Origin: Chloroflexota bacterium
Lineage (GTDB): Bacteria > Chloroflexota > Dehalococcoidia > Lucifugimonadales > Lucifugimonadaceae
Direction of reading: 5' to 3'
Assembly (NCBI GenBank): GCA_002725925.1
Contig: PBRL01000012.1
Span: forward strand, 47,849 to 53,221
DNA: 5,373 nt
Position 1 is the stretch's first letter, and the number at the start of each line of letters is the position of its first letter. The notes under the pieces were generated by a model, which did no database searches, was not told the origin of the DNA, and worked only from the letters and a program-made list of their open reading frames with translations. The translations under genes were made by a program, and so were the position numbers. Below, piece after piece: positions 4,531-5,373 of the stretch.

Positions 4531-5373
4531 TTAATTGCATTGCCCGCCACCCTTGAGTTCAACACATCCTCGTTCAGTCGTATCATCTACTGAGAACCAC
4601 TTCAGATGCCCGTTAAGAGCATGAACGTAAAGATTCCCGTCGTAAACCAACGGAGACGATTTGACAGGTTCTTCAGTGACGAAAACACCAAGCTCACGAC
4701 CATCAATAACGGAAATAACCCAAACGTTTTCATCACCTGATGGTACTGCAAGGGCCCGCTCTCTTATTTGCCCTCGTTTGCGATCAAATAAAATTGGAGA
4801 TGAAACAATTTGACCCTCAATCGAAGCGGACCAGATTTTTTCACCCGTAGAGTCGTCAACTGCATATATTGAACCATCCAAAGCTGATACAAATAATATG
4901 CCGTCCTCTGTAACAGGCTTGGCCCAAACCCATGCGCCCGCATCGAATATCCACTCACCATTCGCAATATCTATCCCTGCGCCATCACCGTGTATGTTGG
5001 TATTTTGTGCATCAGCATTTCGAGCTAAAAGGTTTAATTTATAGACATTACTAGCAAGGTCCCCAAAATAAATATTGCCACCGGCAATATGAAGTGGGCC
5101 CGCAATGGCGTTGCCATTTTCAAACGTCCATATGATGCGTGAGGAAGGATCTTGATCGAATAATCCGCCAAGCTCACCGTCGCTAACATTGATAGCGTAA
5201 ACAGTCCCTGCCATGGTAGCCACATATGCCATTGATTCTTCAACCGCAACCCCACTCCAAACATTACCGTCGAGAGGGATTCGCCATTTGACAATAGACG
5301 ATGTGCTTGGTGTAGCGTCAAGTGCATAAAGATATCCGTCGGCACCATCATCTTCATCGCCTAATGCTGAAGT
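4531..5373 (-). CDS. PQQ-type beta-propeller repeat protein, BamB-like fold, N terminus outside the window
   Basis: This is an open frame of 280 codons plus TAA that runs off the right edge without a start, so the annotated end is artificial. An ATG at 5230-5232 is internal: the frame continues upstream through DGYLYALDATPSTSSIVKW, which is already a repeat. About six propeller strand sets are visible, with the recurring pattern of G-x-(V/L)-Y-A-(L/I/V)-(D/N) followed by a Trp strand. They lie at about residues 12-34, 49-84, 98-144, 158-182, 217-228 and 246-263 of the fragment; the clearest is DGSIYAVDDSTGEKIW. Such propellers usually act outside the cytoplasm as scaffolds. In BamB the fold is part of outer-membrane protein assembly, and only some members bind PQQ. 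The quinoprotein dehydrogenase catalytic features are not visible, so an enzyme is not supported. The tail ends RGCVELKGGGQCN, with two Cys that could form a disulfide. It lies 46 bases before yidC on the same strand, which suggests an operon and perhaps a link to envelope protein biogenesis. A signal peptide or lipobox would be outside the window. Confidence 0.88.
   Translation of the reverse strand, partial: TSALGDEDDGADGYLYALDATPSTSSIVKWRIPLDGNVWSGVAVEESMAYVATMAGTVYAINVSDGELGGLFDQDPSSRIIWTFENGNAIAGPLHIAGGNIYFGDLASNVYKLNLLARNADAQNTNIHGDGAGIDIANGEWIFDAGAWVWAKPVTEDGILFVSALDGSIYAVDDSTGEKIWSASIEGQIVSSPILFDRKRGQIRERALAVPSGDENVWVISVIDGRELGVFVTEEPVKSSPLVYDGNLYVHALNGHLKWFSVDDTTERGCVELKGGGQCN

Overview
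The window holds six protein genes in two divergent blocks that converge near position 1600. The genes are bacterial. The yidC-jag pair is a widely conserved bacterial housekeeping cluster. AT/GC balance looks moderate throughout, with no obvious change by eye between blocks. The PfkB kinase carries a GWLRRWGPDG-type segment, and a PQQ-type beta-propeller gene sits directly upstream of yidC. Both features recall Chloroflexota (SAR202/Dehalococcoidia-like) gene sets. That lineage guess comes from memory of family features and is low confidence.

Plus strand, 1-950: the 3' end of a beta-class DNA methyltransferase gene is followed, through an ATGA stop/start overlap, by a 205-residue protein. 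This protein shows a D-(14)-E-x-E pattern that resembles a PD-(D/E)XK nuclease centre. Together they look like a Type II restriction-modification operon with the methyltransferase first. The nuclease assignment is inferred from a motif and from position.

Plus strand, 951-1583: a 144-base gap contains a 13-bp perfect palindrome that embeds a TTGACA box. It leads to a membrane-anchored thioredoxin-fold protein with a CTAC active site and a TTG start.

Minus strand, read right to left from 5373: a beta-propeller protein of PQQ-repeat type (its N terminus lies beyond the window), then yidC (membrane insertase), then jag (RNA-binding KH/R3H protein). These are close together and look like one operon. 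The yidC and jag reading frames overlap by 107 bases out of frame, so the same DNA encodes the very basic YidC tail and most of the Jag N-terminal domain. After a 185-base gap, a PfkB-family kinase gene follows on the same strand, probably with its own promoter just upstream of an apparently leaderless start. It ends 27 bases from the thioredoxin gene, tail to tail.

The gaps are 951-1094, 1584-1610, 2469-2653 and 4485-4530. None is longer than 300 bases. I found no tRNA, rRNA, CRISPR array, insertion sequence or convincing intrinsic terminator. The two least ordinary items are the putative ExE-type restriction nuclease and the long yidC/jag overlap.
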